Positions 9,584 through 19,433 of a stretch of DNA of 64,000 nucleotides are shown here, in pieces (position 1 is the stretch's first letter; each line of letters begins with the position of its first letter). The stretch covers positions 248,001-312,000 of the forward strand of contig NZ_NPKR01000004.1 in assembly GCF_008329535.1 (NCBI RefSeq), in the 5' to 3' direction. Origin of the DNA: Mycolicibacterium sp. P1-18 (lineage in GTDB: Bacteria; Actinomycetota; Actinomycetes; Mycobacteriales; Mycobacteriaceae). The notes beneath the pieces were generated by a model. The model searched no databases. It was not told the DNA's origin and was given only the letters and a program-made list of their open reading frames with translations. The translations under genes and the position numbers were made by a program.

Positions 9584-9613
9584 GCCCCTTCATACCGCAC
9601 CGACGGGCGCCGC

Positions 9614-10354
9614 TCACGTCGGGCGTTCGAGCAACACCTGCCCGGTGTCGGCGGAGACCAGCTGCACCTTCGCGATCCGCTCCCTGGGCATCGGGGTGTT
9701 GCCGCTGGGCAGCGCGGTGGCGCCGGGCAGGCCGAGCCAGGTGGCCACCTGGGTGCGGCTGCCGTCGCGGCCGACGACCACCATGCCGAGGTTGCTCGGC
9801 GGGCCGTCCGACGCGCCGGACCACTCGCCGTAGGTGCACGCCATGTCGACGCGGGTGCCCCAGGCGTAGCTGCTGAGTCCGACGGTCGCGCTGAACGGCG
9901 TCGGTGCCAGCTTGGTCATCTCCACTTGGGCGACGGGTTGCTCGGTCTCGCCGCTGCGCAAGCCCATCAACTCGGGCCGGACGACGACCACCAGCCCGAC
10001 GGCGAGCAGGGCGGCGGCCACGGCGACCGACGTCGTGGTCAGCCACCGCGACCGCCGCCGACGCCACCGCACCTTGTCCAGGACCGACGCCAGCACCTCC
10101 TCGCGCAGCGGCGGCGGCTCGGTCAGCTCGTCGTCCAGACCCCGGACGTCGTCCACGCCGAGCAGGCCCAGAAGGGCCGGCATGCCGCTGAGGTCGGCGA
10201 CCGCCGCGCGGCACCGGTCGCAGGTCTGCAGGTGCGCCTCGTACTCCCGGCGCTCGGCGCTCGACAGCGCACCCAGGACGTACGCGGCGTCCCACGTCGC
10301 GTAGCCGTCCCCGTCCACGACGTCGAGACCGTGGCCCCCGTTCGAGTAGGTCAT
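9614..10354 (-). CDS. rslA: Anti-sigma factor of SigL (zinc-associated, membrane-anchored)
   Basis: 246 residues. The N-terminal anti-sigma domain carries the zinc-associated motif in YEAHLQTCDRCRAAVADL (His-x3-Cys-x2-Cys). It is followed by a basic stretch and one transmembrane helix (residues about 105-127, SVAVAAALLAVGLVVVVRP), then an extracytoplasmic domain ending in VQLVSADTGQVLLE. It should bind SigL and release it upon a redox or envelope signal through the cysteine pair. The ATG at 10354 overlaps the sigL TGA (ATGA); a much longer open frame upstream overlaps sigL and is rejected. The assignment rests on motif, topology and the sigL neighbour. Confidence 0.93.
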   Translation of the reverse strand: MTYSNGGHGLDVVDGDGYATWDAAYVLGALSSAERREYEAHLQTCDRCRAAVADLSGMPALLGLLGVDDVRGLDDELTEPPPLREEVLASVLDKVRWRRRRSRWLTTTSVAVAAALLAVGLVVVVRPELMGLRSGETEQPVAQVEMTKLAPTPFSATVGLSSYAWGTRVDMACTYGEWSGASDGPPSNLGMVVVGRDGSRTQVATWLGLPGATALPSGNTPMPRERIAKVQLVSADTGQVLLERPT

Positions 10355-10872
10355 CTCGTCACCCCCATTTCCTGCAAGTTGAGCCGCAGCGCCCGCATTG
10401 CGTAGTGCAGCCGGGACTTGACGGTGCCCTCGGCGACGTTCAGGTCCGCGGCGGTCTGCGCCACGCTCCACCCCTGGTAGTACGCGCGGAGGATCACCGC
10501 CCGGTGGTCCTCGGAGAGCTGGCTGAGCGCCGTGCCGAGCAGCAGCTTGTCCAACGCGGTGTCGACCTCGTCGGGCCCGGCGCGGTCGGCGACGGCCTCC
10601 ACGTCGGCGGTGCCGGCCTCGTGGCGGAATCTGGCGCTGCGGCGTTCGTCGATGATGAGGTTGCGGGCGACGGTGAACAGCCACGCCCGCGCGGAGCGCT
10701 CGACGTCGTCGGTCACCTCGGGATGCCGCCAGGCCCGCAGCAGGGTCTCCTGGACGACGTCCTCGGCGCGGGCTTGGTCGCCGGTGAGCCGCAGTGCGTA
10801 CCGCCACAGCGCGGCGGCGTGCTCGTCGTAGAGCACGCGCATCATCGCTGCCTCCGGATCGTCCATGTGCAA
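10351..10872 (-). CDS. sigL: ECF RNA polymerase sigma factor SigL
   Basis: 173 residues with region 2 (LWRYALRLTGDQARAEDVVQETLLRAW, ARAWLFTVARNLIIDERR) and region 4 (LSQLSEDHRAVILRAYYQGWSVAQTAADLNVAEGTVKSRLHYAMRAL). In mycobacteria SigL controls a small regulon of cell-envelope and modification genes and is held by RslA. Identity follows from the map-sigL-rslA-marR order shared with M. tuberculosis. A promoter of the SigL type lies just upstream (10884-10911), pointing to autoregulation. The first Met (10872) is followed by an equally possible Met two codons later. Confidence 0.94.
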   Translation of the reverse strand: MHMDDPEAAMMRVLYDEHAAALWRYALRLTGDQARAEDVVQETLLRAWRHPEVTDDVERSARAWLFTVARNLIIDERRSARFRHEAGTADVEAVADRAGPDEVDTALDKLLLGTALSQLSEDHRAVILRAYYQGWSVAQTAADLNVAEGTVKSRLHYAMRALRLNLQEMGVTR

Positions 10873-10883
10873 CCTCCGATGGT

Positions 10884-10911
10884 TACACGCAGTGGACGCC
10901 CGCGAGGTTCA
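10884..10911 (-). promoter_or_regulatory. SigL-type autoregulatory promoter
   Basis: On the minus strand, TGAACC (10906-10911) and CGTGTA (10884-10889) are 16 bp apart, followed 11 bp later by the sigL ATG. TGAACC with CGTGT matches the promoter pattern known for mycobacterial SigL. It begins two bases past the map stop codon, so sigL-rslA-marR can be transcribed apart from secY-adk-map. Confidence 0.7.
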
Positions 10912-10913
10912 TC

Positions 10914-11711
10914 TCACAGGGTGAGGATGCGGGGCCCGTCGTCCGTCGCGGCGACGGTGTGTTCCCAGTGCGCGGCGCGGGTGCCGTCGGCGGTGATCAC
11001 GGTCCACTCGTCTTCGAGCACGATGGTCTTGGTGGTGCCGAGGGTCAGCATGGGTTCGATGGCCAGGACGGAGCCCGCGGCGAGGTGCGGTCCGCGCCCG
11101 GGTGAACCCTCGTTGGGCAGGAACGGATCCATGTGCATGCTGCGGCCGATGGCGTGTCCGCCGTAGCCCTCGACGATGCCGTACTTGCGGTCGTGGCGAG
11201 CCTCGGCGGCGTGCGTCCCGACCTCGATGGCGTGGCTGACGTCGGTGAGGCGGTTGCCGGGCACCATGGCGGCGATCCCGGCCTCCATGGCCGAGCGGGT
11301 GGCCTCCGAGAGCGCCTCGTCGGCGGGGATCAGCGGGCCGACGCCGAAGGTGACCGCGGAGTCGCCGTGCCAGTCGTCGAGGATGGCGCCGCAGTCGATG
11401 GACACCAGGTCGCCGGCGGCCAGGACCTCGTCGGCCGACGGGATGCCGTGGACGACGCGGTCGTTGACCGACGAACAGATGCTGCCGGGAAAGCCGTGGT
11501 AGCCGAGGAACGACGGGATGCCCCGGCCGTCGCGGATGACCGATTCGGCGATGGCGTCGAGGTCGAGGGTGGAGACGCCCGGTTGGGCTGCCTGCCGGAC
11601 GGCGCGGAGAGCGGCGGCGACGAGCGCACCGGCCGCCGCCATGGCGTCGAGTTCACCCGGGGTGCGCTGCGGGACGACCTTGCGGCCGCGCAAGCTGGAC
11701 AGTCCGATCAT
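10914..11711 (-). CDS. map: Methionine aminopeptidase, type I
   Basis: 265 residues; removes the initiator methionine from nascent proteins. The metal ligands are visible in order: Asp in [21 protein letters not shown] (two Asp), His in [13 protein letters not shown], Glu in [11 protein letters not shown] and Glu in [10 protein letters not shown]. The substrate-side His is in [20 protein letters not shown]. It starts four bases after adk on the same strand, continuing the secY-adk-map operon. This is the paralogue usually called mapA in mycobacteria; a second one is normally encoded elsewhere. Confidence 0.96.
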   Translation of the reverse strand: MIGLSSLRGRKVVPQRTPGELDAMAAAGALVAAALRAVRQAAQPGVSTLDLDAIAESVIRDGRGIPSFLGYHGFPGSICSSVNDRVVHGIPSADEVLAAGDLVSIDCGAILDDWHGDSAVTFGVGPLIPADEALSEATRSAMEAGIAAMVPGNRLTDVSHAIEVGTHAAEARHDRKYGIVEGYGGHAIGRSMHMDPFLPNEGSPGRGPHLAAGSVLAIEPMLTLGTTKTIVLEDEWTVITADGTRAAHWEHTVAATDDGPRILTL

Positions 11712-11715
11712 CGGT

Positions 11716-12261
11716 CTACTTGCCGAGGGCGCGCAGCGCGCGGGCGAACACCTCGTCGGGGTCGCCGACGGCGTCCACGGTCTTGAGCTCGTCGGAGTAG
11801 TAGTCCAGCAGCGGTGCCGTCTCGGCCCGGTAGACGTTCATCCGGTTGAGGATGACCTCTTCGGTGTCGTCGGCGCGGCCCCGGCTCTTGAGGCGCTTGA
11901 GCAGCTCGTCCTCGGAGACCCGGAACTCGAGGACCGCGTCGAGCTCGAGGTTGCGCTTGGCCAGCATCTCGCGCAGCGCCTCGGCCTGCTCGACCGACCG
12001 CGGGAACCCGTCGAGGATGAAGCCGTCGGCCACGTCCTCGTCGTCGAGCCGGTCGTCGACCAGCGCGTTGGTGAGGGTGGCGGGCACCAGGTCGCCGGCG
12101 TCGAGGTACTTCTTGGCCTCCAGGCCGAGCTCGGTGCCGGTGCTGATGTTGTGCCGGAAGAGGTCGCCGGTGGACACCTGCGGGATGCCCAGCTTCTCGA
12201 CGAGCTTCTCGGCCTGCGTCCCCTTGCCTGCGCCGGGCGGTCCAAGCAACACGATTCTCAC
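11716..12261 (-). CDS. adk: Adenylate kinase
   Basis: 181 residues, exactly the mycobacterial length, which lacks the long zinc-binding LID. It interconverts ATP, AMP and ADP. The P-loop is at the N-terminus ([16 protein letters not shown]); the AMP-binding [11 protein letters not shown] and the hinge [15 protein letters not shown] follow, and [18 protein letters not shown] closes the LID. The GTG at 12261 overlaps the secY stop (GTGA). The frame is open well upstream through secY, but those codons are a shadow of secY. Confidence 0.97.
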   Translation of the reverse strand: MRIVLLGPPGAGKGTQAEKLVEKLGIPQVSTGDLFRHNISTGTELGLEAKKYLDAGDLVPATLTNALVDDRLDDEDVADGFILDGFPRSVEQAEALREMLAKRNLELDAVLEFRVSEDELLKRLKSRGRADDTEEVILNRMNVYRAETAPLLDYYSDELKTVDAVGDPDEVFARALRALGK

Positions 12262-13583
12262 TTGAGGAACCCTTCGTAGTTGCGCTGCATCAGCTGGCTC
12301 TCGATCTGCTTGACGGTGTCCAGTCCGACACCGATCATGATCAGAACCGCGGTGCCGCCGAAGGGCAGGTTCTGCACGCTTCCGGTGTTGCCGATCTCCA
12401 AGAACAAGTTGGGCAGAACGGCGATCACACCGAGATAGATCGAGCCGGGCAGGGTGATTCGGCTCAGAACGTATCGCAGATAATCCGCCGTCGGCTTGCC
12501 AGGTCGGATGCCCGGAATGAAGCCGCCGAACTTCTTCATCTCGTCGGCGCGTTCGTCGGGGTTGAACGTGATCGACACGTAGAAGTACGTGAAGAAGACG
12601 ATCAGGCCGAAGTAGATCGCGATGTACACCGGGCTCGCGGGGTTGGTCAGGTAGTCGGCGACGAACTTGTCCCACCACCCGGTGCCGGGGTTGGAGTTGC
12701 CGCTGCGAACCAGCTGGGTGATCAGGTTCGGGATGTAGATCAGCGACGACGCGAAGATGACGGGGATGACGCCGGCCTGGTTGACCTTCAGGGGCAGGTA
12801 GGTCGACGTGCCGCCGTACATGCGCCGTCCGACCATGCGCTTGGCGTACTGGACGGGGATGCGTCGCTGGCCCTGCTCGACGAACACGACGCCCACGATG
12901 ATGATCAGGGCGGCGATGCAGACCATGGTGAAGACGGTGGGCCCGCGGCCGTCGAGGATCATCTTGCCCTCGGACGGGATCCGCGCGGCGATGCCGGCGA
13001 AGATCAGCAGCGACATGCCGTTGCCGATGCCGCGCTCGGTGACCAGTTCACCCATCCACATGACCAGCGATGCGCCGGCCGTCAGCGTGAGCACGATGAC
13101 GACGAGGGTGAAGATCGACGAGTTGGAGATGATGTCGAGGTTGCAGCCCTGCAGCAGCCCGCCGTTGGCGGCCAGCGCCACGATGGAGGTGCCCTGCAGC
13201 AATGCCAGGGCCACCGCGAGGTAGCGGGTGTACTGCGTCATCTTGGCCTGGCCGGACTGGCCTTCCTTGCGCAGCTGTTCGAACCGCGGGATGACGACGG
13301 TCAGCAGCTGCACGATGATGCTGGCGGTGATGTAGGGCATGACGCCCACCGCGAACACCGACAGCTGCAGCAGCGCGCCGCCCGAGAACAGGTTGATCAG
13401 CGAGTAGATCTGCGCCGAGTCACCGCCCTGGACCTGCTGGATGCACTGCTGCACGTTGGGGTAGTTGACGCCAGGAGACGGCAGCGTGGCACCGACCCGG
13501 TAGAGGATGACGATGCCGAGGGTGAAGAGAATCTTCCGTCGGAGGTCGGCCGTCCGCAATGACGAGATGAAAGCCGAAAGCAC
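12258..13583 (-). CDS. secY: Preprotein translocase subunit SecY
   Basis: 441 residues with about ten transmembrane helices; the channel of the Sec translocon in the plasma membrane. Recognisable blocks are [25 protein letters not shown] (helix 1), [14 protein letters not shown] (helix 2), the [20 protein letters not shown] loop, and the C-terminal [34 protein letters not shown]. The GTG at 13583 is chosen for its near-ideal AGGAGGAAGA ribosome site and family length. The longer open frame upstream (to 13760) is rejected. It is the first gene of the secY-adk-map unit. Confidence 0.97.
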   Translation of the reverse strand: MLSAFISSLRTADLRRKILFTLGIVILYRVGATLPSPGVNYPNVQQCIQQVQGGDSAQIYSLINLFSGGALLQLSVFAVGVMPYITASIIVQLLTVVIPRFEQLRKEGQSGQAKMTQYTRYLAVALALLQGTSIVALAANGGLLQGCNLDIISNSSIFTLVVIVLTLTAGASLVMWMGELVTERGIGNGMSLLIFAGIAARIPSEGKMILDGRGPTVFTMVCIAALIIIVGVVFVEQGQRRIPVQYAKRMVGRRMYGGTSTYLPLKVNQAGVIPVIFASSLIYIPNLITQLVRSGNSNPGTGWWDKFVADYLTNPASPVYIAIYFGLIVFFTYFYVSITFNPDERADEMKKFGGFIPGIRPGKPTADYLRYVLSRITLPGSIYLGVIAVLPNLFLEIGNTGSVQNLPFGGTAVLIMIGVGLDTVKQIESQLMQRNYEGFLK

Positions 13584-13855
13584 TCTTCCTCCTGCGCAGC
13601 CGGATCGAGTCGCGGCGTGCCGATGGGGCTGGTCCAACCAGCGCGTTATGGGTAAGTCCCGAGCGATCCGTGAGCCGGTGCGCAGGCATGCCTGCTGCCA
13701 GCGCAATCGCGCGTTGGAACAGTCTACGAGGGTAACAGTTGCCGCCGGTCGGACCCTCATCCGATCGACGTGGCCGCGGCCCGGTTGGCGTGTCAGCTTC
13801 GAAGCGTACAGTCGGTAAAGCTCATTACATCAGCTAACTAATAGTTGGGGCACGG
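13584..13855. other. Divergent intergenic region between secY and the methyltransferase triplet
   Basis: A 272-bp gap holding the secY leader and both promoters. A perfect 14-bp palindrome (GCAGGC, AT, GCCTGC) lies at 13682-13695. On the minus strand a -10-like TAGACT lies at 13721-13726, without a clear -35. The last 45 bp before 13856 are unusually AT-rich (CATTACATCAGCTAACTAATAG) and contain AACT/AGTT arms. No open frame or RNA gene was recognised. Confidence 0.45.
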
Positions 13856-14785
13856 ATGACCGACACCGATTCCAAGCGTTTCGACGGCGACGAGTGGGAC
13901 CTCGCGTCCAGCGTCGGTGCAACGGCCACCATGGTCGCCGCCGCCCGCGCCATCGCCTCCCGCCAACCCGATCCGCTCATCGACGACCCCTACGCCGCTC
14001 CCCTGGTTCGCGCGGTCGGCGTCGACTTCTTCGTCAAGCTGGTCGACGGCACCCTGCCGCTCGACCCCGAGGGCGCCGGCGCCGGCACGTTGCTGGCCGA
14101 GGTGATGGCGGTGCGCACCAGATTCTTCGACGACTTCTTTCTCGATTCGACGCGCGCCGGCGTCCGGCAGGCGGTGATCCTGGCGTCGGGCCTCGACTCC
14201 AGGGCCTACCGGCTGCCGTGGCCGGCGGGCACCACGGTGTTCGAGATCGACCAACCCGCGGTGCTGGGCGCGAAGTCCGCCGCGATGGCAGACCTCGGCG
14301 CCACTCCCACCGCCGACCGGCGGGCCGTGTCCGTCGACCTCCGCGACGACTGGCCGGCGGCGCTCGAGGCCGCCGGCTTCGACGCGACGGCCCCGACGGC
14401 GTGGAGCGCCGAGGGGCTGCTGGTCTATCTGCCGCCGGAGGCACAGGACCGCCTGTTCGACGAGATCACCGCGGTGTCGGCGCCCGGCAGTCGCCTCGCC
14501 ACCGAGTACCACCCCGACGGCGGCGCCGCGCTCGGCGGCCGCGCCGGCGCCCTGGCCGACCAGTGGCGGGCCCACGGCTTCGACGTAAACATCGCCGACC
14601 TCGCCTACGGCGGCGAGCGCACCCCCGTCGTCGACTACCTGACCGCCAAGGGCTGGCGGGTGTCGGCCCGCCCCCGACCGGACGTCTTCGCCGACTACGG
14701 TCGCCAGTTCCCCGACTCCGAGGCCCTCGAGGCCTTGCGCAATTCCCTGTCCGTCATCGCCACCCTCGAAGGAGAAGACTCGTGA
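13856..14785 (+). CDS. SAM-dependent methyltransferase, first of a tandem triplet (leucine carboxyl methyltransferase-like)
   Basis: 309 residues of the mycobacterial family of putative O-methyltransferases (LCM fold) that M. tuberculosis also carries next to secY. Family blocks are [47 protein letters not shown], the SAM-binding [18 protein letters not shown] and [10 protein letters not shown], then [24 protein letters not shown]. The substrate is unknown; a lipid or small carboxylate is only a guess. It shares these blocks almost unchanged with the next two genes. Its TGA overlaps the GTG of the second copy. Confidence 0.9.
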   Translation: MTDTDSKRFDGDEWDLASSVGATATMVAAARAIASRQPDPLIDDPYAAPLVRAVGVDFFVKLVDGTLPLDPEGAGAGTLLAEVMAVRTRFFDDFFLDSTRAGVRQAVILASGLDSRAYRLPWPAGTTVFEIDQPAVLGAKSAAMADLGATPTADRRAVSVDLRDDWPAALEAAGFDATAPTAWSAEGLLVYLPPEAQDRLFDEITAVSAPGSRLATEYHPDGGAALGGRAGALADQWRAHGFDVNIADLAYGGERTPVVDYLTAKGWRVSARPRPDVFADYGRQFPDSEALEALRNSLSVIATLEGEDS

Positions 14786-15681
14786 CACGCACCGCAGACG
14801 ACAGCTGGGACCTGGCGTCCAGCGTCGGCGCCACCGCCACGGCGGTCGCCGCCTCCCGCGCCACGGCGTCCCAGGGCCCCGACGCCCTTCTCGACGACCC
14901 GTGGGCCGAACCGCTGGTGCGCGCCGTCGGCATGGAGATGTTCGTCAAGGTCGTCGACGGCGAATCGCTGGGCGACGACGACCCCCTGCTGAACCGGCGC
15001 GCGATGAACGAGCAGATGGCCGTTCGCACCCGCTACTTCGACGACTTCTTCACCTCGGCCGCCGCGGCGGGCATCCGTCAGGCCGTCATCCTGGCCTCGG
15101 GCCTCGACACCCGGGCCTACCGCCTGGCGTGGCCCGCCGGGACCGTCGTGTTCGAGATCGACCAACCGGAGGTCGTCGAGTTCAAGACGCGCACGCTGGC
15201 CGGGCTCGGCGCCGAACCCACTGCGGAGCGCCGCACCGTGGCGATCGACCTGCGCAACGACTGGGCCGCTGCGCTGCGCGACGCCGGCTTCGACCCCACC
15301 GCCCCGACGGCGTGGAGCGCCGAGGGGCTGCTGGTCTACTTGCCGCCGGAGGCGCAGGACCGCTTGTTCGACGAGATCACGGCGCTCTCGGCACCGGGCA
15401 GCCGGATCGCCACCGAGCACATGGACCTGGCGTCGATTCCCGCCGACTGGGCCGAGAAGCTCACCGAGCGCACCAAGCGGCTCGGATCCGAGATCGACCT
15501 CGCCGCGCTGTTCTACACCGGTGAGCGCAACAGTGCCGCGGACTACCTGGCGAACCAGGGATGGTCGAACGAGATCGTCACGACCGCGGAGGCGTACGCC
15601 GCCAACGGCTTCGAACTGCCCGACGACGAGCTCGCGTCGTTGGGCGGCGGCTCCGGTTACCTGACGTCGACGTTGAAGTAG
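14782..15681 (+). CDS. SAM-dependent methyltransferase, second of the tandem triplet
   Basis: 299 residues from the GTG at 14782, which overlaps the preceding stop (GTGA). It has the same fold and block order: [60 protein letters not shown] and [20 protein letters not shown]. The C-terminal third ([32 protein letters not shown]) is closer to the third copy than to the first. It is part of one operon by overlap; substrate unknown. Confidence 0.9.
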   Translation: MTRTADDSWDLASSVGATATAVAASRATASQGPDALLDDPWAEPLVRAVGMEMFVKVVDGESLGDDDPLLNRRAMNEQMAVRTRYFDDFFTSAAAAGIRQAVILASGLDTRAYRLAWPAGTVVFEIDQPEVVEFKTRTLAGLGAEPTAERRTVAIDLRNDWAAALRDAGFDPTAPTAWSAEGLLVYLPPEAQDRLFDEITALSAPGSRIATEHMDLASIPADWAEKLTERTKRLGSEIDLAALFYTGERNSAADYLANQGWSNEIVTTAEAYAANGFELPDDELASLGGGSGYLTSTLK

Positions 15682-15691
15682 AGGAGAGACC

Positions 15692-16594
15692 ATGGCGAGA
15701 ACCGAGGGCGACAGCTGGGACCTGGCCTCCAGCGTGGGCGCGACCGCGACGATGGTGGCCGCGCAACGCGCGCTGGGTCACCGCGAGAAGTTGATCGACG
15801 ACCCCTACGCCGAACCGTTGGTGCGGGCGGTCGGCGTCGACCTCTTCACCAGGATGCTCGACGGCGACGTCGACTTCACCGCCCTCGACCCGGAGTTCAC
15901 GCCGCGGCGGGCGGCCGAGGGCATGGCGGTGCGCACCAGATTCTTCGACCAGATGTTCTTGGACGGTGCCGCTGCCGGCGTGCGCCAGGCCGTGATCCTC
16001 GCCGCCGGCCTGGATGCCCGCGGCTACCGACTGGCGTGGGGTGACGGGGCCGTCGTCTACGAGGTCGACCAGCCCGAGGTCGTGGAATTCAAGACCACGA
16101 CGCTGAGCGGAATCGGCGCCGAGCCCACGACCACCCGCCGCACGGTGGCGATCGACCTCCGCGAAGATTGGCCGAAGGCGTTGCGCGACAACGGCTTCGA
16201 TCCCAACCAGCCGACGTCGTGGAGCGCGGAGGGTCTGCTGATCTACCTGCCGCCGCAGGCCCAGGACGCGCTGTTCGACAACATCACCGCACTGTCGGCG
16301 CCGGGCAGCCGCCTGGCCACCGAGCACGTGCCCGATCTGACCGCCTTCACCGACGAGCGCTCACAGCTCCTCCGGGACCGCCTCAAGCAGATGGGCTCCG
16401 ACATCGAGATGGCCGACCTGGTCTACCAGGGCGAGCGGCACGACCCCGTCGAATACCTCCGCGCCCGCGGCTGGCAGGTCACGGCGGTGCCGAACCGGGA
16501 GGCCTACGCGGCCAACGGGTTCGACTACCCCGACGACGAACTGTCGAAGATGATGGGCGACCTGCGCTACGTCAGCGCGGTGTACGCGGGCTGA
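15692..16594 (+). CDS. SAM-dependent methyltransferase, third of the tandem triplet
   Basis: 300 residues; the ATG follows a GAGGAGAGACC ribosome site 11 bp after the second copy. The blocks [51 protein letters not shown] (nucleotide site), [12 protein letters not shown] and [21 protein letters not shown] are present. The C-terminus ([20 protein letters not shown]) matches that of the second copy, consistent with a recent duplication of the two. It is convergent with sppA, 9 bp away. Function beyond methyl transfer is unknown. Confidence 0.9.
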   Translation: MARTEGDSWDLASSVGATATMVAAQRALGHREKLIDDPYAEPLVRAVGVDLFTRMLDGDVDFTALDPEFTPRRAAEGMAVRTRFFDQMFLDGAAAGVRQAVILAAGLDARGYRLAWGDGAVVYEVDQPEVVEFKTTTLSGIGAEPTTTRRTVAIDLREDWPKALRDNGFDPNQPTSWSAEGLLIYLPPQAQDALFDNITALSAPGSRLATEHVPDLTAFTDERSQLLRDRLKQMGSDIEMADLVYQGERHDPVEYLRARGWQVTAVPNREAYAANGFDYPDDELSKMMGDLRYVSAVYAG

Positions 16595-16603
16595 CCGTCG
16601 AGG

Positions 16604-18376
16604 TCAGAACCGCCACCCGCCCAACCACAACGCGTTGACTCCGGTCAGCGACCGCTCGGCCTGGGTCAGGAACGTCGCCGCCGAGCGCCCGACGAGGGAT
16701 CCGAAGGCATCCGGCAACGACGCCGCGGCGGGCTGCGACGACGGCTTCGGGCGCAGCGCGTCCATCAGCGACGACCCGGGCAGCGCGACGAGCTTGACCT
16801 CGGCGTCGGCGTCGAAGCCGGCGAGCACCTTGGCCCGGTCGACCGCAGCGCGCAGACCGCCGAGTTCGTCGACCAGTCCACGCTCCATGGCGTCGGCTCC
16901 GGTCCACACCCGCCCACGGGCGACCGCGTCCACCGCCTCGACGGTCATCCCCCGGCCGTCGGCGACCCGCTGCACGAAATCGGTGTAGAACAGGTCGGCC
17001 TCGGCCTCGACGTGCCGCTGCTGCTCGTCGGTGAACGGCGCGTTCACCGACCAGGCGTCGGCATTGGCGTTGGTGCGCACCGAGTCCGAGCCGATGCCGA
17101 GGCGGTCCTTGAGGTCGCGGGCGACGAGCTTGCCCGTGACCACGCCGATCGACCCGGTGATGGTGCCGGGGTTGGCGACGATCGCGTCGGCGGCCATCGA
17201 CACGTAGTAGCCGCCCGACGCGGCCACGGCGCCCATCGACGCCACGACCGGCGTGCCCGCGTCACGTAGCCGAACCACTTCGCGCCAAATGGTTTCCGAC
17301 CCGGTGACGGACCCACCGGGGCTGTCGACGCGCAGGACGACGGCGGCGACGTCGTCGTTGGCTCCCGCCTCGCGGAGCGCGGCGGCGATCGTGTCGCCGC
17401 CGGCGCTCGAGGTCCCCAGTGGCGACAAGGTACGGCCACCACGGCCGCTGACGATGGGTCCGGCGAGTGTCACGACGGCGATGGTGGGCTTGGGCTTGCG
17501 GCCGGGCAGCGAGGGCACCGAGGGGGTCGCGGCCGTGCGGGCGTAGCGCGACAGGTACAGCCGCGCCGGGGCTTCGGGGGCGTCCGGCGAAACACCCGGC
17601 GTCCCAGCGAGTTCGGCGATCCGGGCGTAGGCCTCGTCGCGGAAGCCGATGCGGTCGACGAGCCGTCCGGTGACCGCGTCGTCGCGCAGCAGCGGTGCCC
17701 GGTCGGCCAGCGCGTCGAGTGCGGCGACGTCGACGTGGCGGGACTCGGCGACCGCGGCGAGCACCTGGTCGTGCAGGCTCCCGATCAGCCGGCCGTCCGC
17801 TTCGCGGTGGGCGTCGGTGTAGCTCGTCTCGGTGAAGGTGTTGGCCGCGGACTTGTACTCCCCGCGGGCCACGAATTGCGCTTGAATACCGGCCTTTTCG
17901 AAGGCGTCACGGAGGAAGAGCGCATTTGTGGCGAACCCGACGAGCCCCACGGTGCCGGACGGTTGCATCCACACCTCCCGGAACGCCGACGCCAGGTAGT
18001 ACGACATCGTCCCCGGGTAGGTCTCGGCCCACGCGAGCGACGGCTTGACCTCACTGAACGCGACGATCGCCTGGCGCAACTCCTGCACCGGACCCGGCGA
18101 GGCGGCCGACAGCTGCACCCGCGCGATCAGCGCCGAGACACGGTCGTCCTTGGCCGCGCGGTGGATGGCGGCGACCGCGTCGCGCAGCAGCAGCGGCTTG
18201 CCGCTGCCGTTGATCATGGCCAGCGGGTCGAAGCCGCCGGTTTCCTGCGGCACCGACTGCAGGTCGAGTTCCAGCACGCAGCCGCTGGGCACGCCGTGGT
18301 GGCGCACGGTGTCGACCTTGCGGACGATCGCACGCAGTTCGTCGGTGCCGGGGACGTCTGACAGGAAGCTGAACAT
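16604..18376 (-). CDS. sppA: Signal peptide peptidase SppA (67K type)
   Basis: 590 residues, the length of the fused two-half bacterial SppA. It degrades signal peptides left in the membrane after secretion. The S49 catalytic dyad is visible: the lysine in ARGEYKSAANTFTE (N-terminal half) and the serine in MGAVAASGGYYVSMAADAI (C-terminal half). VVLRVDSPGGSVTGSE and the GSIGVVTGKL strand are further family blocks. Unlike the E. coli enzyme, no strong N-terminal membrane helix is visible. The position beside rplO and the methyltransferases is as in other mycobacteria. Confidence 0.93.
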   Translation of the reverse strand: MFSFLSDVPGTDELRAIVRKVDTVRHHGVPSGCVLELDLQSVPQETGGFDPLAMINGSGKPLLLRDAVAAIHRAAKDDRVSALIARVQLSAASPGPVQELRQAIVAFSEVKPSLAWAETYPGTMSYYLASAFREVWMQPSGTVGLVGFATNALFLRDAFEKAGIQAQFVARGEYKSAANTFTETSYTDAHREADGRLIGSLHDQVLAAVAESRHVDVAALDALADRAPLLRDDAVTGRLVDRIGFRDEAYARIAELAGTPGVSPDAPEAPARLYLSRYARTAATPSVPSLPGRKPKPTIAVVTLAGPIVSGRGGRTLSPLGTSSAGGDTIAAALREAGANDDVAAVVLRVDSPGGSVTGSETIWREVVRLRDAGTPVVASMGAVAASGGYYVSMAADAIVANPGTITGSIGVVTGKLVARDLKDRLGIGSDSVRTNANADAWSVNAPFTDEQQRHVEAEADLFYTDFVQRVADGRGMTVEAVDAVARGRVWTGADAMERGLVDELGGLRAAVDRAKVLAGFDADAEVKLVALPGSSLMDALRPKPSSQPAAASLPDAFGSLVGRSAATFLTQAERSLTGVNALWLGGWRF

Positions 18377-18443
18377 GCCGACGAGCCTACCGACGGCTGG
18401 CGGGTGCCCCGAGAACTCAGGCGGCGGCCGTAACGTGGGGTCG

Positions 18444-19370
18444 ATGCGGTACTCGATCTCCCTGCCTCAGCTCGACGTCGCCGGCTTCGACGCCGAGGGC
18501 TTCCGGGACTACGTGGCGCGCGCCGAGGAACTGGGTTTCGAGGCCGGGTGGACGCTGGAGCAGACGATCGGCGCCGAGCCGCTGATCGCACCGCTGGAGC
18601 TGCTGTCCTATGCGGCGGCGTGCACCACCCGGATGCGGTTGGGCGTGGCGGTGTTGGTCACCTCCCTGCACGATCCCCTGCAGCTGGCGTCGTCGGCGAC
18701 GGCGGTCGACCGGCTCAGCCACGGCCGCCTCGACCTGGGGGTGGCACCCGGCGGCGGCTTCCGGCGCTTCGACGCCTTCGGGGTCGAGCCCAAGACCTTC
18801 ATCAGCAGTTTCACCGAAGGGCTGGAGCTGATGAAGGCGGCGTGGTCGGACGCGGAGCGGGTGACGTTTCACGGCCGATTCCGCGACGTCGACGACCTGC
18901 CCATCGAGCCGAAGCCGGTGCAGCGCCCGCATCCGCCGATCTGGTTCGGCGGCACCGCGCCTGCGGCCCTGGCGCGTGCGGTGCGTCTCGGCGACTCGTT
19001 CCTGGGTGCGGGATCCTCGACGACGGAGACCTTCACCACGGTGGCCGCCACCGTGCGGGACGAACTGGACGCCCAGGGCAGGGACGCCTCGGGGTTCACC
19101 GTCGGCAAGCGCGTCTACCTGATGGTCGACGACGACGCAGGCCGGGCTCGCGAGCGGGTCGTGGCGGGCCTGCACCGCAAGTACGGCACCATGCGCGGTA
19201 TCGAGGACGTCCCGGTGTCGGGGACCCCGGCCGAGGTGGCCGCCGGTCTGCGCGCCGTCGTCGAGGCAGGCGCGGAGATGATCCTGCTCAACCCGTTGGG
19301 CGACACCGTCGCCGAGGATCGGGAGCAGATGGAGCGGCTGGCCGCGGAGGTGCTGCCGCAGCTCCGCTGA
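18444..19370 (+). CDS. LLM-class (luciferase-like) oxidoreductase, probably F420-dependent
   Basis: 308 residues of a bacterial luciferase-like TIM barrel. Visible blocks are YSISLPQLDVAGFDAEGFRDYVARAEELGFE, MRLGVAVLVTSLHDPLQLASSATAVDRLSHGRLDLGVAPGG split over strands 3-4, PKPVQRPHPPIWFGGTAPAAL, and a C-terminal SGTPAEVAAGLRAVVEAGAEMILLNPL. In mycobacteria most such proteins use F420, some FMN; the sequence alone does not decide. The ATG at 18444 is chosen over upstream in-frame codons inside the sppA antisense region. The substrate is unknown. A shared terminator follows at 19387. Confidence 0.87.
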   Translation: MRYSISLPQLDVAGFDAEGFRDYVARAEELGFEAGWTLEQTIGAEPLIAPLELLSYAAACTTRMRLGVAVLVTSLHDPLQLASSATAVDRLSHGRLDLGVAPGGGFRRFDAFGVEPKTFISSFTEGLELMKAAWSDAERVTFHGRFRDVDDLPIEPKPVQRPHPPIWFGGTAPAALARAVRLGDSFLGAGSSTTETFTTVAATVRDELDAQGRDASGFTVGKRVYLMVDDDAGRARERVVAGLHRKYGTMRGIEDVPVSGTPAEVAAGLRAVVEAGAEMILLNPLGDTVAEDREQMERLAAEVLPQLR

Positions 19371-19386
19371 GAGCCCGATCGACGCA

Positions 19387-19419
19387 GAAGGCCCCGCACG
19401 CGATGCGTGCGGGGCCTTC
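19387..19419. terminator. Bidirectional intrinsic terminator between LLM gene and rplO
   Basis: A perfect 15-bp GC-rich stem (arms GAAGGCCCCGCACGC and GCGTGCGGGGCCTTC) with a GAT loop lies between two convergent genes. It can end the plus-strand LLM transcript and the minus-strand spc operon. There is no long T-tract, as is common in mycobacteria. Confidence 0.8.
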
Positions 19420-19433
19420 CAACGTGGAGTGCT

